From assembly GCA_020633555.1 (NCBI GenBank), contig JACKDL010000063.1, forward strand, positions 1 through 8,530: DNA of 8,530 nucleotides, read 5' to 3'. The notes beneath the pieces were generated by a model. The model made no database searches and was not told the origin of the DNA. It was given only the letters and a program-made list of their open reading frames with translations. This DNA comes from Myxococcales bacterium. Lineage in GTDB: Bacteria > Myxococcota_A > Bradymonadia > UBA7976 > UBA1532. Position numbers and translations under genes: made by a program. Below, in pieces: positions 5,901 through 8,530 of this stretch (position 1 is its first letter; each line of letters begins with the position of its first letter).

Positions 5901-8147
5901 ATGCCTGCCGAATCGCTCGCGGTCTCGCCGAAGGCGGGGCTGACGACGACCATCGACGGGGCGCAGGCGCGTCCCGCGCTGAAGCTCCCCGTGGTGCCGC
6001 CCGCCGTGGCGGCCACCGTGGAGGGGGCGCTCAACAGCTACACCCAGGTGTTCTTCGCCCGCAGCCCGGCCCTGGGGCTGGCCCTGCTGGCGGCCACCCT
6101 GGTGGTGCCCCGCGTGGGCCTGTGGGGCCTGGCCGGGGTGTTGCTGGCCAACGCCATCGCCGTGGCGCTGCAGATGGACAAGGAGGCCGTGCGCGGCGGT
6201 CTGTTGGGCTACAACGCGCTGCTGGTGTTCATGGCGCTGGGCGGCGCGGTGAGCGAGCTGTCCGCGGGCGCCCTGACCCTGGGCCTGGGCGCCGCGGTGC
6301 TGGTGGTGTTGACCCACGTGGCCCTGAGCGGGGCGCTGAGCTACCACCTGCGCCTGCCCGCGCTGTCGTTGCCCTTTGTGTTCGTGGCCTGGGTGGTGAT
6401 GGCCGTGGCCCCGCACCTGGCCGGTGTGTTGGGCGTGCAGGCTGCCGCCCCGCTGCTGAACGCCACCAGCACGGGTCCGGTCACCGGCTTCCTGTCGGCG
6501 CTGGGCGCGGTGTTCTTCACCCCGCTGTGGCCCGCCGGCCTGGTGGTGTTCCTGGGGCTGGTGGCGTACAGCCGCATCGCCGCGGTGCACGCCGTCATCG
6601 GCTACGCGGTGGCGCTGTTCGTGGAGTCGGTGGTGTTCGCCGGCGCCATGCCCGACGCCGCGCGCGCCTTCATCGGCTTCAACTTCATCATGACCGCCGT
6701 GGCGCTGGGCGGGATCTTCTACGTCCCCGGCCGGGCCAGCCTGGTGGTGGCCGCGGGCGGCGCCTTCGGGTGCGGCCTGGCCAGCGTGGCGCTGGCGGCG
6801 TGGCTGGCGCCGCTGGGGCTGAGCCTGCTGGCGCTGCCCTTCAACCTGGTGACGCTGCTGGTGCTGTACGCGCTGGCCCAGCGCCCCGCCGAGGCGGCGC
6901 CGCGGCCGGTGGCGTTCACCGGCGTGTCGCCCGAGGAGGCCCTGCACTACGACCGCACCCGGGTGCAGCGCTTCCGCACCCACCTGCCCGTGCCCCTGCG
7001 CCCGCCCTTCCGCGGGGCGTGGGTGTGTACCCAAGGCAACGACGGCGAACACACCCACCGCGGCGCCTGGCGCCACGGGCTGGACTTCGAGGTGCAGGAC
7101 GATCAGGGCCGGCGACACACCGGCAGCGGCGCTGAGGTCACCGACTGGCACTGCTACCGCCTGCCGGTGGTGGCCATGGCGGCGGGCACGGTGGTGAAGG
7201 TCATCGACGGCCTGCCCGACAACGCTGTGGGCACCGTGGACACCCGACACAACTGGGGCAACCTGGTGCTGGTGCAGCACGCGCCGCGGGTGTTCAGCAT
7301 GGTGGCCCATCTGTCGCCGGGTTCCATCAAGGTGGTGGAGGGCCAGCCCGTGGCGGCCGGCGCGGCGCTGGGCCTGTGTGGCAACAGCGGGCGCTCCCCC
7401 ATGCCGCACCTGCACGTGCAGCTCCAGGCCACGCCGGTGGTGGGCGATCCCACCATCCCCATGGCCTTCCACGGGGTGCAGGTGGACGGGGTGGCGGATG
7501 TGCCCTTCGTGGCCGTGGAGCACCTGCCCCAGCGGGGCCAGACCCTGCAGGCGCTGACCCGCACGGTGCCCATGGGCCAGGTGTTCGACTGGGAGCCGGG
7601 CGACCGCTTCGAGCTCACCGTGTTCCGGGACCTGGAGCCGACCGGTGAGACGTCCCGGACCGAGCCCGTGGTGGCCGAGGTGGATCTGTTGGGCGCCAAG
7701 AGCCTGTACAGCGCCGAGCGCGACGCGCGCTTGTGGTACGAGAACCGCGGCGATGTGTTCGTGGTGTACGACTACCAGGGCCCCCGGGACAGCGGGCTGT
7801 TCGCGGCCTACTGCGCCCTGACCAAGGTGCCCCTGGTCGAGGCTGTCCGCCTGGGCTGGACCGACCACCTGAACCCGCGCCGCTTGGGCCGCGCGGGGCT
7901 GGCGTGGTTCGCCGACGCCCTGCACGCCTTCGGCGGCAAGGCTGAGCAGGCGGTGATCTACCGCGCGGCGCGCTCGGGCGAGCACCTGCGGGTGCACGGC
8001 CTGGGCCGCCCCGGCCGCTGGCAGCGCAGCGTGGCCACCGAGGCCGTCTTGACACCCGGCGTGGGCGTGAAGCGCCTGACGGCGGTGGTCGGCGGTCGCC
8101 GGCTGGTGGTGGACTGGGCCCGGGCCGCGGAAGGGGGCCCGCGATGA
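5901..8147 (+). CDS. Urea transporter (UT) domain fused to M23 (LytM-type) metallopeptidase
   Basis: This is a 748-aa fusion. Residues about 35-335 form a UT channel with its two homologous halves. Half one has NSYTQVFF (45-52), LGYNALLV around N105 and the LP box LPALSLPF (152-159). Half two has FIGFNFIM around N261 and ALPFN (311-315). UT proteins conduct urea and similar small amides passively across the inner membrane. After an Arg-rich linker, residues about 370-520 are an M23 peptidase: H386 (in HTHRG) and D395 (in GLDF) as likely zinc ligands, H470 (VAHLS) as likely catalytic base, and HLH at 503-505 with H505 as zinc ligand. M23 enzymes cut peptidoglycan peptides or related bridges. 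Residues about 530-748 are soluble, probably beta-rich, and unrecognised. GAGGAGGGG at 5886-5894 is 6 nt before ATG. The gene follows the decarboxylase by 21 nt and overlaps the next gene by 4 nt. The fusion is in one uninterrupted frame. A urea substrate is family knowledge, not proven here. Confidence 0.87.
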   Translation: MPAESLAVSPKAGLTTTIDGAQARPALKLPVVPPAVAATVEGALNSYTQVFFARSPALGLALLAATLVVPRVGLWGLAGVLLANAIAVALQMDKEAVRGGLLGYNALLVFMALGGAVSELSAGALTLGLGAAVLVVLTHVALSGALSYHLRLPALSLPFVFVAWVVMAVAPHLAGVLGVQAAAPLLNATSTGPVTGFLSALGAVFFTPLWPAGLVVFLGLVAYSRIAAVHAVIGYAVALFVESVVFAGAMPDAARAFIGFNFIMTAVALGGIFYVPGRASLVVAAGGAFGCGLASVALAAWLAPLGLSLLALPFNLVTLLVLYALAQRPAEAAPRPVAFTGVSPEEALHYDRTRVQRFRTHLPVPLRPPFRGAWVCTQGNDGEHTHRGAWRHGLDFEVQDDQGRRHTGSGAEVTDWHCYRLPVVAMAAGTVVKVIDGLPDNAVGTVDTRHNWGNLVLVQHAPRVFSMVAHLSPGSIKVVEGQPVAAGAALGLCGNSGRSPMPHLHVQLQATPVVGDPTIPMAFHGVQVDGVADVPFVAVEHLPQRGQTLQALTRTVPMGQVFDWEPGDRFELTVFRDLEPTGETSRTEPVVAEVDLLGAKSLYSAERDARLWYENRGDVFVVYDYQGPRDSGLFAAYCALTKVPLVEAVRLGWTDHLNPRRLGRAGLAWFADALHAFGGKAEQAVIYRAARSGEHLRVHGLGRPGRWQRSVATEAVLTPGVGVKRLTAVVGGRRLVVDWARAAEGGPR

Positions 8148-8530
8148 TCGCGCTGACCCTGGTGGCCGCCCTGCTGGGCCCTGCGCCTGGGCCGCTGGCC
8201 CCGGAGCTCCAGGCCCTGTGGGACGAGTCGGGCCGCTACCCGCAGGACTACGGCGCCGCGGTGGCGCTGGGTCGCGCCGCCGAGGCGGCGGGCAAGCACC
8301 GCCTGGCGTGCATCGCCTGGGGGCGGGCCAACGCCGTCTCGGACGGCAGCCTGGTGAGCGCGCTGGGCGAGGCCCGCTGCCGGCTGGCGCTGGGCGAGCA
8401 CGATCGGGCTCAGGCCCTGGCGGCGGCGCTGGTGGCGCGGTTCCCCGAGAGCCCCGACGCCCACCTGATCCAGGCCGAGGTGGCGCGCACCGATCCCGGC
8501 CCGCTGTCGCACACGCTGGACAACCAGCGG
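8144..8530 (+). CDS. Probable exported helical-repeat (TPR-like) protein, 5' part
   Basis: The frame opens at ATG 8144, overlapping the UT-M23 stop by 4 nt (ATGA), and runs without a stop through 129 codons to the window edge. Residues 1-19 are hydrophobic (MIALTLVAALLGPAPGPLA), like a short signal peptide or anchor. The rest consists of Ala/Leu-rich amphipathic helices with TPR-like spacing, for example LGEARCRLALGEHDRAQAL followed by ARFPESPDAH, the usual TPR loop style. TPR proteins are scaffolds for protein contact, so it may serve the UT-M23 protein or cell-envelope assembly. Coupling to the upstream gene suggests a shared task. The gene is incomplete here, and no precise role can be given. 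Confidence 0.7.
   Translation, partial: MIALTLVAALLGPAPGPLAPELQALWDESGRYPQDYGAAVALGRAAEAAGKHRLACIAWGRANAVSDGSLVSALGEARCRLALGEHDRAQALAAALVARFPESPDAHLIQAEVARTDPGPLSHTLDNQR

Noticed and set aside
5534..7135. 533-aa plus-strand frame across the decarboxylase/UT junction
   Set aside because: Arg/Gly/Ala-rich shadow of two real genes with no domain content.
4254..7997. 1247-aa minus-strand open frame
   Set aside because: It is His/Gln/Arg/Gly-rich, antisense to three well-supported genes, and shows no domain. Such long antisense frames are expected in strongly G/C3-biased DNA.

Overview
This is a GC-rich window (about 70% by eye, with a very strong G/C bias at third codon positions). The dense gene packing, with ATGA start-stop overlaps, and the mix of gene families suggest a high-GC bacterium with a periplasm, for example Myxococcota or a related deltaproteobacterial lineage. 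That placement is a guess. No rRNA, tRNA, CRISPR array, transposase or phage gene was seen.

The left part (1-2887) holds ordinary, apparently unconnected genes. There is the 3' end of an unrecognised CDS (1-84), then a 209-nt gap in which I see no convincing gene. A 408-aa major facilitator transporter (294-1520, +) with AAHS/sugar-porter-like motifs follows. Convergent to it is a small secreted Cys- and Lys-rich HEXXH metalloprotease resembling family M35 (1550-2107, -). A short divergent promoter region then leads to a class I SAM-dependent methyltransferase (2255-2887, +).

The right part (2994-8530) looks like one operon. It encodes a 97-aa PqqD-like protein, an ATP-grasp ligase, a fold-type III PLP-dependent decarboxylase related to diaminopimelate decarboxylase, a 748-aa fusion of a urea-transporter (UT) domain to an M23 (LytM-type) metallopeptidase domain plus an extra C-terminal region, and the start of a probably exported repeat (TPR-like) protein that runs off the window. 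The spacings are 13 nt, a 4-nt overlap, 21 nt and a 4-nt overlap, so co-transcription and translational coupling are likely.

This operon is the most interesting content. The order small protein, ATP-grasp ligase, PLP decarboxylase resembles carrier-protein amino-acid chemistry such as BtrI/BtrJ/BtrK of butirosin biosynthesis. There the ligase loads an amino acid on a small protein and the decarboxylase acts on the tethered substrate. Here the small protein is PqqD-like rather than an acyl carrier. The operon then joins this to a membrane channel for small amides fused to a cell-wall-type peptidase. The chemistry could concern a modified amino acid or peptide, urea/arginine-type metabolism, or diaminopimelate-related cell-wall turnover; the sequence alone does not decide between them.
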